Below are positions 1 to 10,797 of a DNA stretch of 64,000 nucleotides, one piece after another. The DNA lies in assembly GCA_027924645.1 (NCBI GenBank), contig BSBN01000140.1, positions 7,384,501 through 7,448,500 on the forward strand, given 5' to 3'. A program made the position numbers and the translations under genes. Below the pieces are notes generated by a model that was given only the letters and a program-made list of their open reading frames with translations, was not told the origin of the DNA and did not search any database. Origin of the DNA: Cunninghamia lanceolata. Taxonomy: Eukaryota > Streptophyta > Pinopsida > Cupressales > Cupressaceae. How positions within the stretch are numbered: the stretch's first letter is position 1; each line of letters starts with the position of its first letter.

Positions 1-900
1 GTTATGGTAAAGACACCCCTCATCCCTTAAAGAGACATGGGACACGTGGTAGAAAACAATCTATGGTGTATAGCATGCAACCTACCTCATTCACCTTAAT
101 ACTGTGTATTGGCCGTATCATTACAAGAAAATGAAGTATCTTATGATTAGGATAGGTATGATCATACTATAAACATGTTAGGAATGACACCTCACTCAAT
201 TGATGAAGAATACTCATCCTTTGAAGAATACAGGTTTGAATACGATGTGAGCAACTAGAGGTATAATGTTAACATGGGTAAACAAGAAGTCTTCTCTGAT
301 AATGAAGATGATGATGAAGGAACCACTTATGTATTCAATATGGTCCCATGGTTCTAGTTAAGAAGACCTACTAAGGAAGAGAAAAGAGCTCTTAAAATTG
401 ATGTTGTGGCTCCAACTAGAACCAACTACAATATGAGGAATAGAACTGTAAATGCAGATCAAGGAACACCTAGAGGTTTGTTTCTCAAAGAACCAAATCA
501 TAAGAAGGGTGCCTTAGATAACTAGAAGAAAGGAGAAAATCAGAAAAATACACATAAGGAAATATCTACGATTGAGCAAAATAAGATGAAGGATAGAAGT
601 AAGTAGCAATCTGAAGAGAAAGGATCTAATAAAGAAAAGGCAGAATAGATCACCATTACTCCTTCATTTGATATAACACAAACATTGTCTCAAATAAAGA
701 TATTAGTACCATTAATGGAAATGATGAAATTAGATGAATACAGGGACAATGCCCTCATGTTGATTTCTAATATACCAAATCAGCAACAAAATCATAATAA
801 AAATATAGAATCACCAGAAAACAAAATAAACAATCTTGAGCAAGAGGTCATGAGAACTCCTAAAATTTACCTTGGTGATGCCATAACAAAGAATCCTTCC
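1..900 (+). pseudogene. EL1 gag, C-terminal part (decayed)
   Basis: The reading frame near 361 gives RRPTKEEKRALKIDVVAPTR and then NYNMRN. It matches the EL5 peptide RRPSDEEIRAF...SNYNLR on the minus strand near 25.6 kb. The stretch 640-900 (QIKILVPLMEMMKLDEYRDNAL) is the segment just before protease in EL4 and EL5. Stops interrupt it at several places, for example at 523-525, 604-606 and 646-648. The N-terminal capsid part lies before the window. An in-frame TAG at 901-903 separates it from protease, and the same stop is present in EL4. It is assigned as the gag-to-protease linker by position and by similarity to EL5, since no capsid motif is visible here. Confidence 0.65.
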
Positions 901-903
901 TAG

Positions 904-1330
904 GTGGATCCATTCCATATAAAACTATTAATCAATAACAAATTGGTAAGAAATTGTATGATTGACTCTGGAACTACTATAAACATCATGCCAATGACTG
1001 TCATGAAAGAATTAGGCCTATGGGTAGATACAACATATGGGAAATGCTATGCAATGGATAATAGGTCTATTAAAGTGGTTGGAATCATGAGAGATGTAGA
1101 ATTGAATTTAACCTCATGTCCTGAAGCTACCTATAGAACTGATATAATTGTAATAGATACTCCACCATACCAGTATGGTGTTATCTAGATAGTGGACTAT
1201 TGTAGTAGGAGGAAATGTCCAACTTGATTTATCATATGTAACAATACTAGTGAATGGGAAGGAAGTTAGGTTGTGTAGAGAGCCAAGATATGAAAATATA
1301 ATAGAATGTCTAGATCCAAACCAGACAAAT
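904..1330 (+). pseudogene. EL1 aspartic protease (retropepsin)
   Basis: The protease would cut the Gag-Pol polyprotein. The active-site motif is intact as MIDSGTTINIMP (D-S-G), followed by VMKELGLWVDTTYGKCYAMD and a GIMRDVEL stretch. The expected flap and LLSRxW region is broken near 1180-1200. In EL4 the same place reads YYGMLLSRKW, whereas here the frame ends in a TAG at 1186-1188. Weak coding similarity continues to about 1330 (a REPRYENIIECLDP-like peptide). The start is set after the TAG at 901-903, so there is no independent start codon. The product is non-functional. Confidence 0.8.
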
Positions 1331-1444
1331 TATCTTTCTGATGTAGATCTTGGGAGTTTTAGAATTGAATAAGCACAGCCTAAATTACAAAATACAGAAC
1401 CAATCACTAGAGAAGCTCAGTTAGATAAATATGTTGTGTGACAA

Positions 1445-1830
1445 ATGTATTTTGATGGTGCATGCAGTAAAGGAGGGAATGGAGCAGGAGTTGTATTCAT
1501 CTCACCAATAGGGAAAACATTCAAATATTCATTTTTGTTAACCTTTGAATGCACTAATAATATTCCTGAATACGAGGCATTGCTATTGGGTTTAAACATT
1601 GCCCTAAGATATGGAATCAAACTAATAGCAGTATATGGTGACTCTGAATTAATTGTCTCATAGATTAGGGAAAAATATTCATCAAAGAACAAGAGATTAA
1701 AGCAATATAGAAATGTTGTATGCGACACCATTGAACTCTTTGATGCATTCTCTATAGACTAGATAGAAAGATATAAAAACATAATGGTGAATTTCCTAGC
1801 AAATGTGGCCTTGACGAGAGATGATGTTAC
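1445..1830 (+). pseudogene. EL1 extra RNase H, placed between protease and RT
   Basis: It shows the RNase H fold with all four acidic positions: MYFDGACSKGGNGAG (D), NNIPEYEALLLGL (E), VYGDSELIVS (D) and MVNFLANVA, where the last Asp has become Asn (EL4 and EL5 have VDFLANVA). This sequence type resembles the archaeal-type RNase H of Tat elements (aRNH). Those usually carry it after the RT-linked RNase H, but here it lies before RT. A TAG at 1661-1663 breaks the frame where EL4 has CAG at 30364-30366, so this stop came from C to T. A second TAG occurs near 1761. Another unrelated frame on the minus strand here is a shadow. Confidence 0.85.
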
Positions 1831-3480
1831 ATTATCAGGAATAATAGAGGTGAAATTCAAGACTAGGCCAGAAATCCCTAATAATATTTATAATTGGCAA
1901 ATATTCAGTGATGATAAAGATTTAATCAAGTTCCTTCATTGTGCATACCAATATGAATCCAAAGAAATGGATTTTAATGCATTTATGGAAAAGTTAGATG
2001 GCGAGCAAACTCTTTTTGGGAAAGAAGTTGTCCAACTCAAAAAAAAAAACAAAATACCCAAAGGTCTTGTAGCCCTAGAAATAGTATTTAATGGACATGA
2101 TAGATATAATCTCAAACCTACACTAGTCAATCTTAAGGATGTTGAGGAGATTAATCTAGGAACAGAGATAGCTCCTAAAAAGGTTTACTTTGGAAAAAGG
2201 ATCAGCCCAAAAGGTAGAGAAATTCTTATAGCCCTACTCAGAAGATATAAACATGTGTTTTCCTGGTCTTATGATGATATAAAGGCATATAGAGAAGACT
2301 TATTCCAGCATGAAATTCCATTAAAACCTGATGTCAAACCATTCAGACAAAGGCAAAGACCTATAAATCATATGCTAGCACCTAAGATGCAAGAAGAACT
2401 CATGAATCTTAGAGAGGGAGGTATTATCAAACCAATTAGACACTCTTCTTGGGTATCAAACTTGGTACCTGTAAAAAGAAAGAAATGGTGATATAGGATT
2501 GTGCGTAGATTTCAAAAATTTAAACATCTCATCACTAAAAGATAACTATTCCCTGGGTACAACCAGGTAAAAGTTAAAGAATAAGAATAGTATAAAATTG
2601 CTTTTACAACACCTTGGGGTACCTATGTCTATGTGAGAATGCCTTTTGGCCTTAGAAATGCTGGGGTGACATTTCAAAGGTCTATGGATGTAGACTTTGT
2701 TGATTTGATTAACACAATAATGGTAGTCTACCAGGATGATGTTACAACATATTCTAAAAAGGTAGATCATTGTTTACACCTAGAGAAAATTTTCATCAGG
2801 GCACTGGAATATGGTATTTCCATAAATCCAAAGTAATGCGTTTTTACTGTGACAGAAGGAAAACTATTGGGGTACATAGTTTCAAAGCATGGTGTAAGGA
2901 TTGATTCTAAAAGCATTGAGGCTATTGATCCAATTCCTATCCCAAAAAAGGTGAAAGGCATTCAGTCTTTCTTTGGACACATAAATTTTTTTCAGGAGAT
3001 TCATATCAAACTTTGCAAAAATTGTTAAGCCAGTTTTGAGAATGTTGAAAATGGGTGCAAAAATAGATTGGATGAAAGAGGCCATTGATGTATTTACATC
3101 CATTAAGAAAGCTATTAATGAAGCTCCTATATTAAAGTTGTTATATTTTGACAAGCCATTCCAAATATTTTATTTTGGATCCTTTCATACAGTGGCAGTT
3201 GTATTATTACAAAAGAATAATGAAGGGTATGAACAACCCATCTCATTTTTTAGTAAATCACTTTAGGGGGTAGAGTTGAAGTATGAAATTATTGAGAAAC
3301 AAGCCTATGCCCTAGTAAATGTAGTGAAGGCATTCATGCCATATTTGGTTGGAGCCCATGTGATAGCCTATGTACCAAATGTTGCAGTGAAGGATGTCTT
3401 TACTCAAAATGAAATCATAGGATGAAGATGTAGATGGATAAATAGAATTCAAGAATTTAACATTGACATCCAAATCACCA
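1784..3480 (+). pseudogene. EL1 reverse transcriptase plus degenerate RT-linked RNase H
   Basis: It opens with a linker (KVYFGKRISPKGREILIALL) and then RT motifs: HEIPLKPDVKPFRQRQRPIN, GGIIKPIRHSSWVSNLVPV, MPFGLRNAGVTFQRSM and catalytic VVYQDDVTTYSKK. The YQDD form is odd, since YVDD, YLDD or YADD are usual. Part of the palm is deleted near 2545: EL4 has a PNMETMLQQVTG stretch that is absent here. The RT-linked RNase H (about 3040-3480) reads IFYFGSFHTVAVVLLQKN where active enzymes have DASD, so its first catalytic Asp is missing. Stops at 3264-3266 and 3423-3425 are shared with EL4. Confidence 0.9.
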
Positions 3481-3500
3481 GGCTTGTTAGAGGTTAGAGT

Positions 3501-4850
3501 TTGGCCAAATTGATGGCTGAATCAAATATGGAGGCCGCACAAGTTCGCAACATAAAAGAGGAAGACAACATTATTGCAAGCATTGAGCATACATCTCGGT
3601 ACACCAATATAATGTATTATCTTAAAAACATGAAATGTCCCCAAGGCCTAAATGACAATCAAAGAAGAACCTTGAAGCTCATTGCATCAAAATATGTTTT
3701 CATAGATGGAGATTTATACTAGAAAAACAAAGATGGTATCTTATTGTTATGCCTAGATAAAACACAAGCTGAGAAGATGTTACAAGAAATGCATAAAGGT
3801 GTGTGTTGATGACACTTCTCAGCAAAGACTACTGCTCATAAGATAATTAGAGTAGGTTACTACTAGCTTGAGGTTTTTAAGGATGCCCACAGATATGTGA
3901 GAAAATGTGAAGCCTGTCAAAAGTTCTCTAGCAGATTAAACTACCAAGGAACCTTGCTATTTAGACCAATGCAAGTTGCAGCTCCATTTCATCAATGGGG
4001 AATTGATTTCGTAGGGGAAATTGTAGAAAGATTCAATGGTGGATACAAATGGATCCTAGTAGCTACAGATTATTTTACAAAATGGATAGAAATAATTCCA
4101 AACAGACAAGCTACTAGTAAGGTGGTGATTAGTTTTCTATTAGAAAATATCATCACTAGGTTTGGAGTTCATGAGACTCATTAAAGATAGTGGCATATGC
4201 TTTAGATCAGATGAGTTCAAAATATTTTCTGAATCCTATGGCATAATAATTTCATATGCCTCCCCATATCATCCTTAGGCCAATGGACAAGCAGAGTCAA
4301 GCAACAAAAGCATCCTAAAAATAATCAAGAGGATGTGGAAAATAACAAGAAGGCATGGGATTCAAATTAAAAATGACTTTATGGGTAGATAAGGTTACTA
4401 TAAACAAGTCTACAAGAAAATCCCCATTCGAATTAGTATATGGTGCTAAAGCCAGGCTTCCTATACGTAATCTTTTGCCAGTTTATAAGTTTATCCTCCT
4501 AGAATATATAGACATTCCTGAACCTATGGAAGAAATGATGGAATAGTTGGCTGAATTGGATGAAATAAGAGCCTAGGTTCAGGAACAAAATGAAAAAATG
4601 CAATTATAGATGAAATATCTATTTGATAAAAAGGGCTAAGGAAAGAAAATTCAAGGTGGATTGCATGGTTCTCATGTGGAATGCCAGAGGAAAAGACAAA
4701 GAAAAATATGCTAAATTTGAGGCATTATGGATAGGATCATTTATCATCACTGGTAAATGTGGTGAAGACTCCTATTACTTACAGAATATGAGTGGTGAAG
4801 TACAAGAATTGCTTCTGCATGGACAATTCCTGAAATACTTCTTCTCTTGA
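3501..4850 (+). pseudogene. EL1 integrase (decayed)
   Basis: The order is zinc-binding region, DDE core, then C-terminal domain. The zinc region ends with RKCEACQKFSSR near 3897. The core starts WGIDFVGEIVERF and TDYFTKWIEIIP. The second Asp region near 4185 is frameshifted (KDSGICFRSDEF-like), and the Glu region near 4275 has a TAG in place of the Gln of HPQANGQAESS. The C-terminal domain reads VDCMVLMWNARGKDKEKYAK and ends HGQFLKYFFS just before TGA at 4848-4850. Stops at 3720-3722 and 3864-3866 are shared with EL4. No chromodomain is seen. Confidence 0.9.
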
Positions 4851-6249
4851 AAACATTATTTTTTCCATGCATAGTAGATTAGGATTTCCATTTCCCACCC
4901 CTCCCCACCACCATTAGTCTGCATCCTAGAGAGTATTTTTTGAATTCTTTCAATGACCTCACGACCATTCATTCCTAGCCAGAGCCACTGTTGGAACAAA
5001 AATTTAACCCCAAAATTTTTATAAAAAATTCATTTCCTAGTATTATATTATCCCCAATATACCATTTTAAAATTTTCCCTGCTCAAAATAATACATCCAT
5101 TTGATTGAGAGTCTTAACCCTAATAATTTCATATGTTGTTGCCTTCACCCTAAAAGCAAAAAACCATATGAGAAAAGCATATCACTAAGTCCCACCCTAG
5201 GGTCGTTTCGATAAGTGAATGTGAAGAATATTGCTAAGAAACCACCATATCGAGGAGACTCACTTTGGAGTCTCTTCGATAATCTGAAAGACCAAAAGGG
5301 TAGGAACACACAACTCGGTGGCATATTGGACTGATATAAAAAAATTGAAGGGACTGACAGATCAAAGAGACTAAGGATTATCAGAGTAAGTCATTTAATG
5401 GTCTCTTTGATATTTCAAAGACATCAAAAGTATATCGAAGGGACCGATGTATATCAGCGTGACACCTAAATGTGTCCCACCGATAAAGTGATAGTACATA
5501 CAAAGGGTAAATAAAATGTTTCAAAAAGACTTTGGAATATCAGAGTAATATGATTTCTAGTCCCGTTGATAAGCCGATGACATTTATGAATAAGGAGGAA
5601 CATTGGAGGTATTTCAAAGAGACTCTAGGATATCAGAGTGAGGTAATCCTTAGTCCCTTTGAAAAGGTGAAAGACATAATAAGCAAAGGGACATCAAAGA
5701 GACAAGTAAATATTGAAGAGACTATTCATAAAGAAGATTTCTGGAGGAAGTCATGTTGTTAGTACGACCCCATCTAGGGTCATTCTAAAATTTGGAGGGA
5801 AATAACAGAATAAAAGAATAACAAGGGCAAAGAGACATATCAATCAGATTATAATGTTGATCACCTCGATGGAATAGTGAAAAGACATGTTTGACGGTGA
5901 TCAAATCAACCCTTATTCAAAAATTAAATGTCCCTTTGATGATATGAGAGCTACCGTGAGATACCATTAATACACTAAAACTGAGTATATTGAGGCAAAA
6001 CTTGAGAAGATTGAACAATTAAGCAACCATGAGGAGTGAGGGAAGGGCATAGCAAAAATAATAATTCAAGAGCTAGAGAAGATATCTAAGTAAGTATTTC
6101 GTGTTTGGTTTACAATTTGCAAAATATTGGTTCAAATTACATTAATTGAAGGTTCTTTTACATAAGTTTAAATCATGGAAGATATGACCAAAACCCTAAG
6201 GGTAAAAGATAAAAATTAGAAGAAATACACTAAAACTAGGATTTTATAG
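4851..6249 (+). repeat. Non-coding, LTR-like stretch with diverged internal repeats
   Basis: A TGTTGGAAC start at 4989 follows the EL1 integrase and may be the EL1 3' LTR or the left LTR of a separate element. I cannot place its right end. Diverged repeats with the core GGATATCAGAGTAA occur near 5376, 5535 and 5629, each linked to AGTCCCTTTGATAAG-like tracts and GTCTCTTTGAT. No convincing gene is present. At 6175 an ATG opens a short basic peptide (MEDMTKTLRVKDKN, then TAG) that runs up to the EL2 insertion and could be the original N-terminus of the EL3 frame. Confidence 0.5.
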
Positions 6250-7493
6250 TGTAATGTAAGAAATGTCCCCTTGGGGGCTTTTCCCTCATAAGGCTTAGCT
6301 CCTGGGTCTTTAGAGTGCATTTAGGACATTTTAGTTCATATTTTAGCATCTCGATGGAATGAGACCTAAGTCCCATGGAAAATGGGACCTAGGAGGACCC
6401 CTTGAGTTGTACCCTACCTAAAATAGAGGGGAGGACTTGGGCGCCCACACCCTAGTCCTACCCTATTTTAAGGCAGCCCTAATTTTTGAGTGTCGATTAG
6501 TGACCATTATTAGGTCCATTTGCCAACACGGTAAGTTTGAATTTCAAATATCTTGGAGGGAGTGCTTTTAGGTGAATATATAAGCATGTGTAGGAATTCA
6601 TTTGTAAACTAGATGATTACTAGAAAGATATTGTGTTCTCAAGGTGATTCAAGGCTATCTATTGTGTTGCAAGAGCAGACTTGTGTGTTTGTGTGTTGAT
6701 ATTTGCAGATTTGAGCATTAATTCCTTCATGGCATGAAGAGCATCTTCCTCCATGAAAGCTTCACTACAAGGTGACATATCATTATGTTTTCATTATTTA
6801 GTCCTTTGGTTTTTGGCCTCTGCCTCACAAGGGAATGCCCTATTTATCTAACAACAGTGTTCAGAGACTTAAGTGTCCTCCAGGGTTTGACTAAGGTAAA
6901 CCTCTAAAAACCACAACCCCCAAACCAAGTCTTGTGATTGCAGGTTACAGGTGTCACATCTAGAAAAAGTGGAGTTGCAGGAAGGCTTAGAAGACATCAG
7001 GGATTCAGGATCTAAAGAAAATACAAACAAAAGAGCACTTTCAGGACTAGGCCGCTCACTCTAGTGTCCTCCGTAAATAGATTTAAGAAAATAGAAGTTA
7101 TAGGGATGATCAGTGTTTGAAGGAGGTCTAGATTCCCTAAAAAAGTAGGTACCTTGGACTTGGGTGCCCGCTTGAGTGTCCCCGACTATTCCGCTTCGGA
7201 ACCCTAAAAATAGGTATTCTATAATTTGGTATTTTACTCCCGTCTGCAAGAGCTTTTTCCTTAATTCATTAATTTGTTGTCGTATTTGCATAATTAGGGT
7301 TTTAATGGTCAATTAAGCATAGGAGAAGGAAAAATTGATAGTTAATTCCCTAATCCAACTTCCCCTCATTTGCAAGTGACCTAGGGTATGATAGTGCTCG
7401 CCACTCGACCCTAGGTCCTTCAATGTTAGGGTGAAAGGAGGATTTTAACATCTAAAATATAGGACATTAACAAATCCAATTTTACCCTAAACA
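6250..7493 (+). repeat. EL2 5' LTR
   Basis: It starts TGTAATGTAAGAAATGTCCCC and ends TTTACCCTAAACA, and it matches 12901-14138 along its length with scattered differences. A TATA-like box (TATATAAG, 6577-6584) lies in a context shared by the two copies. No clear tRNA primer site follows: the next bases are TTTTTTGTGAATCC, so the primer site is lost or unusual. Confidence 0.92.
6577..6584 (+). promoter_or_regulatory. TATA-like box of EL2 5' LTR
   Basis: TATATAAG followed by CATGTGTAGG. The same box is at 13224-13232 in the other LTR. It would drive the gag-only transcript. This is inferred from motif and position only. Confidence 0.5.
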
Positions 7494-8829
7494 TTTTTTG
7501 TGAATCCATGTCTTTCAACTTAAATTGCAACTTGTTGAGTGTTTGTCTACAAATTTGGTGTGATTTCATTCATTCACTTGGTCATTTAATTTATTGCATT
7601 GAGAAAATTTCAAAAAAATTTTTGAAGAATTTGGAAAAATACAAAAAAATGCATTGTTTGGCTTACTAAATTGTGTCAATTCTTCCTAAATTTTCCTAAT
7701 TCATAATTTTTGCATTAGATCTGATATAAAATACAGAAAAATACAAAAAATTAAAATCTTTCTTTGCATTTTCATCATATAATTGCTAGGGTTTTGTAGA
7801 AATTTTGACAATTTTTAGATAACCTAGTAATTCCAAAATCTAGGGTTTGTAGGCAAAATCTTTGATCAAATTTTCTACAAATTTTAGAGGCTCATTCAAA
7901 TTTGCATTTGTCTGTAGTCTTTCATTTTAGTGTGAATTTGTATTTAAATTTAAATTATTTGCATTTTTGCATTGAAAATTTCAACAAAAACTAGCAATTT
8001 TGATGCATTTTCATTAAATTTGCATTGGAATTTTGCATGATTAGGCTTGAAAATCATTTTCAGATCTGAGAGTATGAAATTTCCATAAAAAATAAGACTT
8101 CAAACCATTCGTATAGCATTTTGTTCCAAAATTTCAAACCTAGGGCTTTAAAAACAACGATTTTCACTAAAATTGGCCTTATCAACTCTCTAAACTTGCA
8201 CTATAGGTGTGTTCTGAAGAATATTTTTCAATTAATTTTCTTTTATCAGGGTAATAATTTTCTTCCCCTCATAAAAATCTTCACAACACCCTTGTAACGG
8301 GCTCTTGTAGTGAAAAATCAGCGAAAAACTACACATTTTAGCTATTTTGGCCCTAGGTTTTGACTTAGTTTGCACTCCAAGCATGTTGTGATCAAGTTTA
8401 TGGATGGAGGTGACTGATATTATTTATATTCTTTACTTTACCTCCTAAATTTTCTTACAACACCTCATTTACTAAGTCTTGGAATTAAAAAAATTGTGAA
8501 AAATAGCTTAGTTTTGCTATATTTTCACTAGGGTTTTACCTTAAGAGGCACTAAAAGAGTGTTGTGTTAGATATTTTAGCACCAAGAGGATATTATTTCT
8601 GATTTTATTCACTTTCCATCAACATTTTCCTCACAACACCCTTTGTTATGCTCTTTTGCATTGAATTTTGGTGAAAAAAGTGCCTATTTTGACTTGTTTT
8701 CACTATATTTTGACTAGGCATGATCTTGGATTTACATCAAGAATGTTGAGAGTGAGAATATTAATGCATGAGTTTAATAAATTTCTTCCCTAATAGAAAT
8801 ATTCCTTTAAGAAGAAGCATATAAGACAC
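7494..8829 (+). other. EL2 leader, with three diverged repeat units
   Basis: It is AT-rich and non-coding. Three diverged units of about 180 bases sit at roughly 8215-8395, 8400-8580 and 8585-8760. Each has a CACAACACC or ACAACACCT box, then a GTGAAAAA box, then a TTTTCACTAGGGTTTT- or CCCTAGGTTTTGACTT-like box, then a ...GTGTTGTG/ATGTTGTG box. I see no open frame until the ATG at 8830. The leader could hold packaging or translation signals, but no known motif is recognised. Confidence 0.55.
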
Positions 8830-10797
8830 ATGGGATCTAGTGCTCTTGAAGAAATCGGTACTTTGAGCACCTTCTTTACAAAAGGAGAAACCCAAACATT
8901 ACAAGACATTCCACCCATTACAAGCATAATGGAAGAGCAAACTTTTCATGATGTTGATCATACTATTGAGGCAACATGATATGTATCTTATGAGTAAATA
9001 GAAAATTTGGATAAAGACATAGCAGAATTTCAATCATTTATGGAAAATGAGAGAATAGCTGAAGAAGCCATTCCTACAATTCATAATATAAGAGAATTGA
9101 TAAAAGAAGGACAAGATGGTGTTAACACACTTTGGGGTCTAGCACATATTGTACAAACAAATATCATGCCAATAACTGAATGTGCGCAAATGATAAATGA
9201 CACTTTATCGCCATCTCATACTCAAGTTTCGGCACCTATACCGACTATAGGAGTATCAACATTTACATCAAAAATCTTAATAACTAATGTGAATGTTTGT
9301 AGTAATGCTACCACTAGTATTGGAGTATCTAATGGCACTAATTACAAGGATATGGGATTTAATTATCAGAATTTGATTCCTAACGGGACATCTTCTATGA
9401 ATAATTATTCTCAACCTCCTATCTATTCCACTCATGTCTAGCTACCTATTACATACTCGCAACCATCTTCCACCTATCATAATGGCCAACCACCATTATC
9501 TCAACCTCTACATATTGTATCTCAACCTTAATCACCTCCTTACCTTGGTTCCAATTCCTCACAACAAATTGCATCTCCCAATGATGCCATCCTAAACCAA
9601 CTTTTACAGGGCATGACTGATTTGCAACAAAAAGTAACAAATTTGACAAATTCTTCACAGCCTAGTCTACCAACATATCATGCTCGTAATCCATTATCCT
9701 ACGCAATCTTGAGAACCCCTATGCCTGAGAGGTTTGAGACTCCTCACTTTGAAATATGGTGGGAAAGGAGATCCTAATATCCATGTGGTAGCATTCATAG
9801 CTGTGTAGTGATTTTTATTTTGAAGAGGATTTGTTAGCAAAAATTTTCCCGTGATCTCTCAAAGATACTACTTTAGAACGGTTTTGCTCATTGCCTCCAA
9901 ATTGAATACACTCCATTTTGCAGGTGATTGATCAATTTTTACAACATTTTCAAGAAAATATCAGACCCGGAGTCACTCTTATTGACTTGGTTCAATGTAA
10001 ACAAGGTCTGAAAGAAATGTTGACTAAATTCATTGGTCGATATCAAGGACTTTATGCACAAATTTAGTATTAGATGAAAGATGAAGATGTTTAGAAGATA
10101 TTCATTACAAATATACAACCTAATATTCATGATAAGATTCTCTTGATGAAGTACAACTCCTTTCAATATTTATGCACCGCCCTTCGTGATTACCAACTTC
10201 CATCTAGTCAGTATGAAAACCAAAACTCATCAGCTCAAGTTGGACAATCCATGGGTGGATCATTCCAAAATAAACTTAAAGGAACAATAACATGGGTTTC
10301 ATCAGGATCAATGGACCAAATACAAACGTGTCTGTAATAAACAATCATATCAACCGAGGAAGTTTACTTTGATATCTGAGTACTATCATTTTATCATGAA
10401 TCAAGCTGTGAGTAATAACATTCTAAAGCTTCCCCCAATCAAGCCTATTGATCATAATAAACAAGGACCTTACTTTGATGCTAATTCCTTTTGTAATTAT
10501 CATCGGACACAAGGACATGACATTGAACGATGTATGCATCTTAAACAGAAGATACAGGACCTTATTGATTCAAATGTCATCCAGGTATCAGGTGTGAATG
10601 ATAATGGAAATAAGTCAGTTGCTCCACCGAATCAAAATTTACAAATCTTCACTAATCCTTTTCCTAAGCATACCAAAAATAATATGGTGGAACAAGATCT
10701 AGTGGAAGTAGACGATGATGATTACTTGAACTATGATAGTATCATAGGAATGATTGAAGTGAATAAGAAACAAGTGGATAACCCACCTCATCCATGA
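8830..10797 (+). pseudogene. EL2 gag-like polyprotein (decayed)
   Basis: The ATG at 8830 begins MGSSALEEIGTLSTFFTKGE and stays in the same frame as the longer open part at 9007. TGA and TAA stops just before 9007 fit C-to-T change at Arg and Gln codons. The frame is Gln-, Ser- and Pro-rich (9170-9540). A peptide LRTPMPERFETPHFE near 9710 resembles the linker that leads to capsid in Tat Gag. The end carries CNYHRTQGHDIERCMHLKQK, then IQDLID, a C-H-H-C pattern almost the same as CEYHHVAGHKIADCMQLKHC of EL6. This ties EL2 to the Tat-like family of EL6, which is a possible source of Pol. Confidence 0.8.

Larger units (their letters stand above)
1..4988 (+). mobile_element. EL1: decayed Ty3/gypsy element, 5' part outside window
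   Basis: Pieces of one polyprotein run in order on the plus strand: gag C-terminal part, protease, an RNase H, RT, a second RNase H, and integrase ending at 4850. Many stops and frameshifts break it. It is closely related to EL4 (same peptides at 19254-19870, 29988-30766 and 48393-50527) and more distantly to EL5. The end at 4988 is inferred: a TGTTGGAAC start lies 138 bases after the integrase stop, much as the LTR of EL5 starts about 160 bases after its integrase stop. In both elements the bases GAGCC lie just before TGTT. The RNase H between protease and RT points to a Tat-like lineage with an unusual domain order. Confidence 0.85.
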
